Below, one piece after another: positions 25,906 to 33,605 of a stretch of DNA of 64,000 nucleotides. Source of the stretch: Palsa-360 sp963710315 (GTDB taxonomy: Bacteria; Acidobacteriota; Terriglobia; Acidiferrales; UBA7541); NCBI GenBank assembly GCA_963710315.1, contig CAVPZW010000005.1:620001-684000 (forward strand), given 5' to 3'. The notes under the pieces were generated by a model. That model was not told where the DNA came from and searched no databases. It saw only the letters and a list, made by a program, of their open reading frames with translations. Position 1 is the stretch's first letter, and each line of letters begins with the position of its first letter. A program made the position numbers and the translations under genes.

Positions 25906-27265
25906 CTTGGACGCTCCCATCTTGCTTTACTCTCCAGAGCTGAATCGGATTGTTGAGAAACTCCCCGACGTTCGCGGTTTCCCAAAGCTTGAGAATGTCA
26001 GCAGCCGGTATGCGCGGCTCTCTGCCAGTGCCCCACAGTTGGGCCAGCTCCATCATCGTCGGTTGAATGTCGCCGTATTCATTGGTGCAGCGAGACATAA
26101 TCACGGTCTCCGCTCCGTCCCAATTCCAGCCCAGGCGAAATCGCGTAAACGCCTTGCGGAACACGGGCTCCTGAAGTTGCGCGTCCTTCCACGTCCGTCC
26201 ATTGTCGGTGCTCACTTCCACTCTGCCGATCGCGCCTCGACCGCACCAAGCCAAGCCGGAAATCTCATAAAAGCCGCGTCCCGGCAGCTTATGCGGGTCC
26301 GACGGAAAGGTGATTAAGGACTTCGGTCCGACTTGCGATTCGTACCAAGTGGCGTGACCATCCGGCCTCAGATTTGTGTAGGCTTCGTTTTCTATCTGGA
26401 GAAAGTAAGGCTTGTCCACCACCTTGATGCTCCGCAGGAACTTCACGTTGTTGACGCCCTGGAAACCGGGAACGACCAGCCGCAAGGGATAGCCGTTTTC
26501 GCGCCGCAATGCTTCCCCATTTTGGCCATAGGCCACAATCACGTCATCCATGGCTTTTGCCAGCGGGCAGCTCTTGGCATGTCTTTGAAGGTCATCGCCT
26601 TCCGCGACGATCCAACTCGCGCCTGTCTGCACGCCAGCTTCTTTGAGCAGCAGGGAAAGGGGCACCCCCGTCCATTCGCTGGTGGAGACTCTTCCATGCA
26701 TGGTTTGGATTACGTAAGTGCCCTTGGCCGATTCGGGTGACTTCTTCAGGTCGCGCATCATGGACTTGTAATGCATCATGCCGCTGTTTCCGGTGCACTC
26801 CAAAAAGTGAATTCGGGATACAGCAGGGAGGCGCTTCAATTCTTCCATGGTGAAGACCAAGGGACGGTCCACCATGCCGTGAATCAGGAGCCGGTGTTCC
26901 CGGGGATCGATGTTGGGGAGTGCGTTCCCGTGCTGCACCACGTAGTGGAGAGAGGCTGGTGTGATGACTCCTATGGTGTCCTGAAGCGGAGTCAGATTTC
27001 GTAATCCCACAAGGTTAAGTGGTCCTACGCTGTGCGCGCGCTCCGTGGTCTCGTATTTAGAACGCCCGCCATATGCCAGATCCTCGATGCTCGGCTCGTC
27101 CGGGGTAACGCCCAGCTTTGAGCCGGGTTCGCCACTATCGATCAAGCCAGGAGTAACGCTGGCAAGCGCTTTGCCACTGGTGAAGGGTATCGACCCCACG
27201 GCCAAGCCAGCCAGTGCGGCACTTCCTTTCAAAAATCCTCTGCGATCAGGGTTCTTGAAACTCAT
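25871..27265 (-). CDS. soxC: SoxC/SorA-type sulfite dehydrogenase (molybdopterin), copy 1
   Basis: This 464-residue periplasmic enzyme of the sulfite oxidase family has a Tat signal (RRGFLKGSAALAGLAVG). The molybdenum-binding domain has the Cys ligand at residue 157 in HFLECTGNSG. The cofactor-binding Arg/His/Lys region (HGRVSTSEWTGVPLS, RLVVPGFQGVNNVKFL) follows, and then the Mo-co dimerisation domain (VEVSTDNGRTWKDA). These enzymes oxidise sulfite, or sulfur bound to SoxY, to sulfate. No soxXYZAB genes are present here, so free sulfite or another sulfur or S-oxide substrate is likelier than a full Sox cycle. The ATG has a GAGGAG ribosome site, and a CRP-like dyad lies 52 bases upstream. Strong similarity to the copies at 28380 and 30589 shows tandem duplication. 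Confidence 0.9.
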   Translation of the reverse strand: MSFKNPDRRGFLKGSAALAGLAVGSIPFTSGKALASVTPGLIDSGEPGSKLGVTPDEPSIEDLAYGGRSKYETTERAHSVGPLNLVGLRNLTPLQDTIGVITPASLHYVVQHGNALPNIDPREHRLLIHGMVDRPLVFTMEELKRLPAVSRIHFLECTGNSGMMHYKSMMRDLKKSPESAKGTYVIQTMHGRVSTSEWTGVPLSLLLKEAGVQTGASWIVAEGDDLQRHAKSCPLAKAMDDVIVAYGQNGEALRRENGYPLRLVVPGFQGVNNVKFLRSIKVVDKPYFLQIENEAYTNLRPDGHATWYESQVGPKSLITFPSDPHKLPGRGFYEISGLAWCGRGAIGRVEVSTDNGRTWKDAQLQEPVFRKAFTRFRLGWNWDGAETVIMSRCTNEYGDIQPTMMELAQLWGTGREPRIPAADILKLWETANVGEFLNNPIQLWRVKQDGSVQDALYSSFDIKI

Positions 27266-27670
27266 GATAGGAATCTCCTCGGAAGCCTATATGGCCCTAA
27301 CATGGGGCATGCACGCAGTGACGCTGGTCACATGACAATATGCGACATATCACATAGGCGCATGGCGCAGCCGACACATCCCGAGACCAGCGCACTAAAG
27401 CCAAAATCCCCACCTAGCCTTTTGCGTCCCGCCAATATGGCCTGAACGGCTAGCCAGAAAAACCGATAAAGACTCTGCAAACCGGCGAACTCCTCAAAAA
27501 AACAGTGCGTACACTCCCGGGCGTCGGAAACTGCGAAAGGAACTTCTGGTTGGACAAAGTGTTGCGGCGTTGGGACTGCCGTGTCGAAGCTGCTGATTCG
27601 GCATCTACTTATAATTAATTATGAAGGCGGCCTAAGTATTTCGTCCTTCCTTTCGAATAGCCAGGCCTCG
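27266..27670. other. Intergenic region between sulfite dehydrogenase units 1 and 2
   Basis: This holds 405 bases between soxC copy 1 (its upstream side) and the end of cytochrome copy 2. It contains the CRP-like dyad at 27317-27332 and an AT-rich patch near 27605-27625 (taattaattatg). No gene, no clear terminator and no further repeat was recognised. Confidence 0.4.
27317..27332. promoter_or_regulatory. CRP-like dyad upstream of soxC copy 1
   Basis: AGTGACGCTGGTCACA has the CRP-family pattern TGTGA-N6-TCACA with one mismatch. It lies 52 bases upstream of the start codon, where an activator could contact RNA polymerase. Similar dyads stand upstream of copy 3, and a diverged version upstream of copy 2. 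Confidence 0.55.
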
Positions 27671-28309
27671 TCATTTCACCGAAGCGTCCGCGCCGGGTTT
27701 CACTTGATCCCAATAAGGTTCCCAGGAGTGATCCTTATCCGGCGCCGATTGTGGAGGGTCGGGATAGAATCCATGACGGTTCGGCATCTGGACTTCCACC
27801 AGACTGTTCTTGTCCATGGCGTCGGTCTCTTTAATGATGCCGTTCTTATAGAGCAGAAAGGCGGTCAGAGCATAGACATTGTCCGGCGTGAGGGACCTGT
27901 CCGGGCTGGCGCCCTTTTCATAGGGCCATGGAGGCATGGCGCGGTTGATGAAGTCCCAGATTGTCGTGGCGAACGGCATGTTGCTCCCCACGGTCTTTAT
28001 CGGATTAGGGGTGTTGAGCGAGCCAATGCCTCCCACCAAGCGAGGATTCGGGAACATACCCTCACCGTTTATTCCATGACAGAAAGAACACTTGGCGGCA
28101 TAGAGCGGCGCCCCTTCTTTTGCGGTTCCTTTTCCGGGAGGGAGTTCCTTTCCATCGGAGCCCACAATATTATTCCCGCGGCGCAATTCTTCTTCCGTCG
28201 GCGGCCTCCCCACCTTGTAGGTCGGGGACTGCGCCATCGCTGTGCCACACACGAGCAGAGCCATCACCGGCAATAGAAGACCAGACTTTGAAAATATTGT
28301 AGCGCGCAT
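27671..28309 (-). CDS. Monohaem cytochrome c, electron acceptor of sulfite dehydrogenase, copy 2
   Basis: This 212-residue periplasmic cytochrome is homologous to those at 25246 and 29988. The signal peptide ends at AMA; the haem motif is CSFCH (residues 74-78); and an INRAMPP segment supplies the likely Met ligand. It has an insertion absent from the other copies after that Met (WPYEKGASPDRSLTP). The upstream ATG seen in copies 1 and 3 (MGASK) is AAG here, which fixes the start at 28309. Its ribosome site GGGAG lies in a relic of a soxC 3' end rather than in soxC itself. Confidence 0.85.
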   Translation of the reverse strand: MRATIFSKSGLLLPVMALLVCGTAMAQSPTYKVGRPPTEEELRRGNNIVGSDGKELPPGKGTAKEGAPLYAAKCSFCHGINGEGMFPNPRLVGGIGSLNTPNPIKTVGSNMPFATTIWDFINRAMPPWPYEKGASPDRSLTPDNVYALTAFLLYKNGIIKETDAMDKNSLVEVQMPNRHGFYPDPPQSAPDKDHSWEPYWDQVKPGADASVK

Positions 28310-28379
28310 CTTGCATGCTCCCTTCTTGCCTTACTGCCCACATCTGAATCCCAAGATTGAGAAACTTCCCGATCGCTGC
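28285..28379 (-). pseudogene. Relic of a second soxC C-terminus between soxC copy 2 and its cytochrome
   Basis: Immediately after the TAG of soxC copy 2, and in the same frame, the sequence reads AAIGKFLNLGIQMWAVRQEG and continues SMQDARYNIF. This aligns with the C-terminus of soxC copy 1 (NVGEFLNNPIQLWRVKQDGS, then VQDALYSSF). Soxc copy 2 already has its own version of this tail (GMFLNNPILPWRIKSDGS) 32 codons upstream, so the tail is present twice. The relic keeps the GGGAG that serves as ribosome site for cytochrome copy 2. It is not translated as part of soxC. Confidence 0.8.
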
Positions 28380-29783
28380 CTAGATTCCAGGGTAAGCTCC
28401 GCCCTCCGGATTGAGAGTGATGTACAGCGCATCGTGCACGCTCCCATCCGATTTAATTCTCCACGGCAGAATCGGATTGTTGAGAAACATGCCGATGGGT
28501 GCGGTTGCCCACCAGTGCATGATTTCACTGGCAGGAATCTTGGGTTCCCTGGAGTCCCCCCAGAGCTGGGCGAGCTGCGTCATGGTCGGCTGAATTTCGT
28601 GGTATTCATCTGTGCAGCGGGACATGATTACAGTCTCCCTGCCGTCCCAATTCCAGCCCAGGCGAAATCGCGTGTGCGCCTTCTTAAATACCGGTGTCTG
28701 CAGAACCGCGTCTTTCCAGGTCTTGGCGTTGTCTGTGCTGACTTCCACACGGGTGATCGCTCCTCTGCCCGACCATGCCAAGCCGGAAATCTCATAGAAG
28801 CCGGGCCCCTGCAACTTATGCGGGTCCGATGGGAAGGTAATCACGGACTTCGGTCCCACTTGGGACTCGTACCAGGTCGCCATGCCGTCCGGTTTGGTGT
28901 TGGTGTAGCCGCTGATTTCCGGCTGGAGGTAATACGCTTTGTCCACGAGCTTAATGTCTCTCAAAAACTTTATGTTATTGACCCCTTGAAAGCCGGGGAC
29001 GACCAGCCGCAACGGATAACCCTGTTCGCGCCGGATGGCTTCGCCATTTTGGCCGTATGCCACGATCACGTCGTCCATGGCCTTTGCGACGGGAAAGCTT
29101 TTCGCACGCCCGGAAACGTCGGCGCCTTGCGCGATCAGCCAGGTCGCCTCCGACTTCACACCGACTTCCTTGAGCAGCAATGAGAGAGGAACTCCGGTCC
29201 ATTCACTCGTAGAGGTCCTTCCATGCATGGCTTGGATAAGAGACATATCCTTCCTGCCTACACTCAGGTCGCGCAGGTAGGATTTGTAATGCATCACTCC
29301 GCTGTTTCCAGTGCACTCCAAAAAGTGAATTCGCGATACAGCCGGAAGGCGCTTCAATTCCTCCAATGTGAAAATCGTCGGACGGTCCACCAACCCGTGA
29401 ATCATCAGTGTGTGCGTGTGGGGATTCAGGTTCGGGATGTGCATATCGTGCTGAACGATGTAATGAAGAGAGGACGGCGTGATGACTCCTATCGAATCCT
29501 GAAGCGGAGTCAAATTTCGCAGCCCTTGCCCGCCAAGCGCTCCCACAGTGTGCGCGCGTTCAATGGTTTCGTAACTGGAACGCCCGCCGTATGCCAAATC
29601 CTCGATGGTAGGCTCGTCCGGGGTAACGCCCAACTTGCTGCCGGGTGCGCCCTCATCGATCAAATCGGGGGTAACGCTGGCGTGCGCTTTGCCGCTGGCG
29701 AACGGGATCGCTCCTATGGCCAAGCCTGCCAGAGCCGCACTTTTCTTTAAAAATCCCCTGCGATCAGCCTTCTTCGAATTCAT
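28380..29783 (-). CDS. soxC: SoxC/SorA-type sulfite dehydrogenase (molybdopterin), copy 2
   Basis: This 467-residue periplasmic sulfite-oxidase-family enzyme has a Tat signal (RRGFLKKSAALAGLAIG), the Mo-ligating Cys at residue 157 (HFLECTGNSG) and the dimerisation domain (VEVSTDNAKTWKDA). It is colinear with copy 1 up to the last dozen residues, where it ends in NPEGGAYPGI instead of the usual tail. An in-frame duplicate of the C-terminus follows the stop. An AGGAG ribosome site precedes the ATG. Unlike copies 1 and 3, it does not overlap its cytochrome gene. All catalytic-region motifs are intact, so it should be active. Confidence 0.9.
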   Translation of the reverse strand: MNSKKADRRGFLKKSAALAGLAIGAIPFASGKAHASVTPDLIDEGAPGSKLGVTPDEPTIEDLAYGGRSSYETIERAHTVGALGGQGLRNLTPLQDSIGVITPSSLHYIVQHDMHIPNLNPHTHTLMIHGLVDRPTIFTLEELKRLPAVSRIHFLECTGNSGVMHYKSYLRDLSVGRKDMSLIQAMHGRTSTSEWTGVPLSLLLKEVGVKSEATWLIAQGADVSGRAKSFPVAKAMDDVIVAYGQNGEAIRREQGYPLRLVVPGFQGVNNIKFLRDIKLVDKAYYLQPEISGYTNTKPDGMATWYESQVGPKSVITFPSDPHKLQGPGFYEISGLAWSGRGAITRVEVSTDNAKTWKDAVLQTPVFKKAHTRFRLGWNWDGRETVIMSRCTDEYHEIQPTMTQLAQLWGDSREPKIPASEIMHWWATAPIGMFLNNPILPWRIKSDGSVHDALYITLNPEGGAYPGI

Positions 29784-29849
29784 GGTGGGAATCTCCTGAG
29801 CAAATACTTTCTGGGCAACCTATGTGGCGCTAATGTGGGACACAAGTGC

Positions 29850-29887
29850 AATCACGCAGGTCACCCTATCGCGTGACCCGCGTGATT
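29850..29887. promoter_or_regulatory. Inverted repeat upstream of soxC copy 2, probable operator
   Basis: Arms 29850-29864 (AATCACGCAGGTCAC) and 29873-29887 (GTGACCCGCGTGATT) are complementary at 14 of 15 positions around an eight-base centre. The left arm aligns with the CRP-like dyad of copy 1 (gcaatcacgcaggtcac against gcagtgacgctggtcac), so it may be the diverged equivalent site. It lies 67 bases upstream of the start codon. Confidence 0.5.
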
Positions 29888-29987
29888 ACATCAAAACCTA
29901 TTCATAGCGCTACATATCCCGGCAAAATAACCAAGCTGCCGATTCGGAAACTATTTCTTGACAGAGCGGCCTAAGGTTTCGTCCTTC

Positions 29988-30623
29988 CTATTTGCCATCG
30001 AAGGCCTTGTCTTCCTTCCGCAGCTCTTTTACTTGATCCCAAAAGGGCAGCCAAGAGTGGTCCTTGTCCGCATTTGCCTGTGGGGTGGTGGGAAAAAATC
30101 CATCGCGGTTCGGCATCTTGACTTCCACCAAACTCTTCTTATCAAGGACATCAGTCTCCTTGATGGTGCCATTCTTGAAGAGGATGAAGGCAGTCAACGC
30201 ATAAATCTCGCTTGGGCTGAGAGTCCCCTCCGCATCCCGGGGCATGGCGCGGTTGATGAAGTCCCAAATCGTCGTCGCATACGGCAAATAGCTCCCGGAG
30301 CTTCGTATAGGGTTAGGAGTGTTGAGGGTGCCAACGCCTCCCGCCAAACGCGGCCAGGGAAAGATACCCTCTGCGTTCTTTCCATGGCAGAAGGAGCACC
30401 TGGCGGCGAAGAGCTTTGCGCCCTCTACAGCGCTGCCGCTTCCGGCAGGGAGCTCCTTTCCTTCGGGACCTACAGCATGATCCCAAGCCTTCACTTCGGC
30501 CTCCGTCGGCGTCCTACCCAGCTTGTAGGTAGGGCCCTGCGCCCACGATACGCCGCATGCGAGCAGAAGCACCGCCGGCAATAGAATGCTAGACCTTGAC
30601 ATTGAGATTGGTGTACAGCGCAT
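29988..30623 (-). CDS. Monohaem cytochrome c, electron acceptor of sulfite dehydrogenase, copy 3
   Basis: This 211-residue periplasmic cytochrome has a signal peptide ending near SWA, haem motif CSFCH (residues 76-80), and INRAMPRD with the likely axial Met. The C-terminal MPNRDGFFPTTPQ segment is the family feature shared by the three copies. The start at 30623 has GGGAG eight bases upstream and is conserved in the other copies; an ATG five codons earlier is possible. It overlaps soxC copy 3 by 35 bases in a different frame, which implies coupled expression of enzyme and electron acceptor. Confidence 0.85.
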   Translation of the reverse strand: MRCTPISMSRSSILLPAVLLLACGVSWAQGPTYKLGRTPTEAEVKAWDHAVGPEGKELPAGSGSAVEGAKLFAARCSFCHGKNAEGIFPWPRLAGGVGTLNTPNPIRSSGSYLPYATTIWDFINRAMPRDAEGTLSPSEIYALTAFILFKNGTIKETDVLDKKSLVEVKMPNRDGFFPTTPQANADKDHSWLPFWDQVKELRKEDKAFDGK

Positions 30624-31959
30624 CTTTGACGCTCCCATCTCTCCCGATTTTCCAGGACTGAATTGGATTGTTGAGAAACTCCGAGATATTTGCTGTCTCC
30701 CAAAACTTGATTACATCGGCGGCCGGCAGGTGAGGTTCGGCCATATTGCCCCACATTTGCGCCAGCTCCGTAAACGTCGGTTGAATGTCGCCGTATTCAT
30801 TCGTGCAGCGGGACATGATCACAGCCTCCGAACCGTCCCAATTCCAGTCGAAGCGGAATCGTGTATGCGCTTTTCGATAGATTGGTGTCTGAAGAACCGC
30901 GTCCTTCCAGGTCCTCCCATTATCGGTGCTGACTTCCACCCGGCTGATCGCGCCCCTTCCGGACCAGGCCAAGCCTGTGATCTGATGATAGCCGCGGTCC
31001 GTCAGTTGGTCGCCGTCACACGGAAAAGTGATCAGTGACTTCGGTCCGACTTGAGATTCGTAGATGCTTGCTTTGCCGTCCGGCCTCAAGTTGGTGTAGG
31101 CAGTGGTTTCACTCTGGAAATAATAAGGTTTGTCCACCACCTTAATGTTCCTCAAGTACTTCACGTTGTTGACCCCTTGCCAGCCCGGAACCATCAGCCT
31201 CAAGGGATAGCCCTGTTCGCGCCGCAGCGCCTCGCCATTTTGGCCATACGCCACGATCACATCATCCATGCACTTTTCCAGGGGCATGCTCTTGGCATGC
31301 TTTTCCGTGTCATTCCCCTCCGCAACAATCCAGGCCGCTCCCGGTTTCACACCGCATTCCTTGAGCAGCACAGATAGGCGTACTCCTGTCCATTCATTGG
31401 AAGAGGTCCTTCCATGAAGCGCCTGGATGAAACGAACATCTTTCGCCGTATCGGGGTACTTCTTCAGGTCACTCAGATAGGACTTATAATGCATCACACC
31501 GCTGTTTCCAGTGCACTCCAGGAAATGAACTTCGGATACGGAAGGGAAGCGCTTCAATTCGTCCATGGTGAAGACCAAGGGACGGTCTACCATGCCGTGG
31601 ATCAGGAGGGTGTGCTCCTTGGGGTCAATGTTCGGGAGATGTTTCTCACGCAACACCAAGAAATGGTAAGCGGTCGGCGTGATGGCCCCGATCGTATCCT
31701 GAAGCGGGGTCAAGTTTCGCAAGCCCGTAACGTTCAGTACCCCCACACTGTGTGCCCGTATCGTGGTCTCGAAACGGGAACGCCCGCCGTAGGCCAAATC
31801 CTCAATGACGGGGTCGTCAGGAGTAACGCCCAGCCCAGCGGTGGGTTCGTCGGCCGCGTGTGCCTTGCCGCCCACAAAGGGAATCGCTCCAGCGGCCAAT
31901 CCGGCCAGAGCCGCGCTTCCCTTCAAAAATCCTCTGCGATCGGTCTTCTTAGCAATCAT
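30589..31959 (-). CDS. soxC: SoxC/SorA-type sulfite dehydrogenase (molybdopterin), copy 3
   Basis: This 456-residue Tat-exported (RRGFLKGSAALAGLAAG) sulfite-oxidase-family enzyme has the Mo-ligating Cys at residue 149 in HFLECTGNSG, a RLMVPGWQGVNNVKYL cofactor region and a C-terminal dimerisation domain. It lacks about eight residues after the signal peptide relative to copies 1 and 2 and is the most diverged of the three by eye. The ATG at 31959 has a GGAGG ribosome site; an in-frame extension to 32061 would run through the regulatory dyads and is rejected. It is the first gene of the whole leftward block and has two CRP-like sites upstream. Confidence 0.9.
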   Translation of the reverse strand: MIAKKTDRRGFLKGSAALAGLAAGAIPFVGGKAHAADEPTAGLGVTPDDPVIEDLAYGGRSRFETTIRAHSVGVLNVTGLRNLTPLQDTIGAITPTAYHFLVLREKHLPNIDPKEHTLLIHGMVDRPLVFTMDELKRFPSVSEVHFLECTGNSGVMHYKSYLSDLKKYPDTAKDVRFIQALHGRTSSNEWTGVRLSVLLKECGVKPGAAWIVAEGNDTEKHAKSMPLEKCMDDVIVAYGQNGEALRREQGYPLRLMVPGWQGVNNVKYLRNIKVVDKPYYFQSETTAYTNLRPDGKASIYESQVGPKSLITFPCDGDQLTDRGYHQITGLAWSGRGAISRVEVSTDNGRTWKDAVLQTPIYRKAHTRFRFDWNWDGSEAVIMSRCTNEYGDIQPTFTELAQMWGNMAEPHLPAADVIKFWETANISEFLNNPIQSWKIGRDGSVKDALYTNLNVKV

Positions 31960-32024
31960 AGTGAGAACCTCCGGAACCAATATGTCTCGTGGCGACCATT
32001 TAGCGCCTACGGGGGCGCGCATGC

Positions 32025-32062
32025 TGTGACCCTGGTCACGGTTTGAAGTGACCCTGGTCACA
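32025..32062. promoter_or_regulatory. Pair of CRP-like dyads upstream of soxC copy 3
   Basis: TGTGACCCTGGTCACG (32025-32040) and AGTGACCCTGGTCACA (32047-32062) both carry GTGACC-CT-GGTCAC and fit TGTGA-N6-TCACA. Their centres are 22 bases apart, about two helical turns, so two regulator dimers would bind the same DNA face. They lie 66 and 88 bases upstream of the start codon. Confidence 0.65.
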
Positions 32063-32230
32063 GTTTCGCGTGCGCTGACTATTGGTTGGGGATTGGAGAC
32101 TAATGACCGAAATCAACGCAAGCAGCTGCCCATCCTTGCCAATTTTGCAAGTGTGTGGTCTTCATGGGACGATGATTGGCGGGCGTGCAGGCGGCTCAGA
32201 CTTCGCAGAGTTTCGTGCGGAACTTCTCAC

Positions 32231-33457
32231 CTATTCCGTAAATACAATTCCAACCGCGGTGCGCTCTTTATCCTCTTGCTCTTCGATGCGCACGACGTAG
32301 CCGCGCAGGCGCAGCGGGCTGTTTGTGGAGCCGTCAATGCCGGGGTTGTCGAGCAGGACTTGCAATTCGGATTGCAGCCTGGGGCTGTGGTCCAGATAGA
32401 TCAGCGCGCCCTGCAAGGTTAAATCGCTGATCACAGTTTCTTCCTCGAAGGCGTGGCCCGCGTCGGTAAGGCCGGTGACGCGCGCGCGGAAATGCGCGTC
32501 GCGGCGCAGACCTTCGCGCGAGGCTGGAATGACCACATCGAGTTCTTCCTCGCCCAGCGTCATCACCATGCCCTCGGCGGCGGCCCACACATTCGCGAAC
32601 CTTCCGCGCGCTTCGCGCAGAATTGCGTCCACGGCTTTGTCGGTGGAATCCGGATCGTGATGAAACAGCACCAAGTTCTTGACTCCCACGGACTCGGCGA
32701 TTTTCACGCCTTCCAGCCAGGAGGAGTGGCCCCATCCCTTGCGCGTGGTGGCCAGCAGTTCGGGGCTGAACTGCGCGTCGTTGATGAAGATATCCGCGCC
32801 CTCGGCAAGTTCCAGCAAACTTTTGTCCAGCTTGGGATTGCCCGGCTCATTGTCCGTGGCGTACACCACGGTTCCCGCGGAAGTTTCAAAACGAAAGCCG
32901 AGGCACCCTTGCGGATGGTCCAGCCATCGCGCCGTCACCCGAGCGCCCGGCACATCAAAGCGATCTCCGCCGCTTACTTCGGTGAATTCGCGTTTGGCGC
33001 ACATTGCTTTGAGGTCCACCGGAAAATACGGATATGCCATCTGCGCTTCAAACACGCGCTTCAGGCTCCCGGCGCCGAGATATTCGGACTGGAAGCTGTA
33101 AAAGTGAAAGCGGTTTTGATCCGCGTATAAAGGAGAAAAAAACGGGATGCCCTGAATGTGATCCCAATGATAGTGGGTCACAAAAATGTGTGGCTCGTGC
33201 TTTTCCGGTTCCTCGGCCGCATCCAAATGCCGCCCTAGCATTCGCAATCCAGTCCCGCAGTCCAGGATGACGCGCGCCCCCGCGGGCGTGGTCAGCTCCA
33301 CGCAGGCAGTATTGCCGCCGTATCGCCAGGTGGCTTTGTCCACCGTGGGAGTGGACCCGCGCACGCCCCAGAAACGCAGCGTGGCGACCCGGTCACTGGA
33401 AATTTTGCGTGACGGCTTGGCCAATGGTTCGGCCGTGATGGAGTAAGTGGTAGGCAC
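32231..33457 (-). CDS. MBL-fold metallo-hydrolase with C-terminal PilZ-like domain
   Basis: This is a 408-residue protein. The N-terminal two thirds is a metallo-beta-lactamase-fold hydrolase: FWGVRGSTP (about 29-37) is typical of the RNase Z/phosphodiesterase-like branch, and HYHWDH (95-100) gives the HxHxDH metal site. GHSSWLEGVKIAE and LFHHDPDSTDKAV are further metal or substrate motifs. The last 100 residues look like a PilZ domain: an Arg-rich opening (RRDAHFRARVTG), then SDLTLQGALIYL in place of the (D/N)xSxxG motif (Thr for Ser), and a GYVVRIEE...AVGIVF ending. This suggests control by cyclic di-GMP or a degenerate version of it. The start is GTG at 33457, divergent from the cation exporter gene. 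Confidence 0.8.
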   Translation of the reverse strand: MPTTYSITAEPLAKPSRKISSDRVATLRFWGVRGSTPTVDKATWRYGGNTACVELTTPAGARVILDCGTGLRMLGRHLDAAEEPEKHEPHIFVTHYHWDHIQGIPFFSPLYADQNRFHFYSFQSEYLGAGSLKRVFEAQMAYPYFPVDLKAMCAKREFTEVSGGDRFDVPGARVTARWLDHPQGCLGFRFETSAGTVVYATDNEPGNPKLDKSLLELAEGADIFINDAQFSPELLATTRKGWGHSSWLEGVKIAESVGVKNLVLFHHDPDSTDKAVDAILREARGRFANVWAAAEGMVMTLGEEELDVVIPASREGLRRDAHFRARVTGLTDAGHAFEEETVISDLTLQGALIYLDHSPRLQSELQVLLDNPGIDGSTNSPLRLRGYVVRIEEQEDKERTAVGIVFTE

Positions 33458-33605
33458 GGAAGCTCGAATTCTCGATCTTTCTCATACTAGGGAGCGGCTA
33501 GGGGTAAGTCAATTGTCTTGCGGATCACATGTGCGTGAACTATACGAGTCACTAAATGGCTTCACCCCATGTTCAACTGTCCCTTGGGGCGCGACTCCCG
33601 GTACA

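Noticed and set aside
25246..32062. The three sulfite dehydrogenase units as an assembly duplication
   Set aside because: They differ at many residues, in signal peptides, in an insertion in cytochrome 2, in the soxC2 tail and in their upstream sites, so they are real separate copies.
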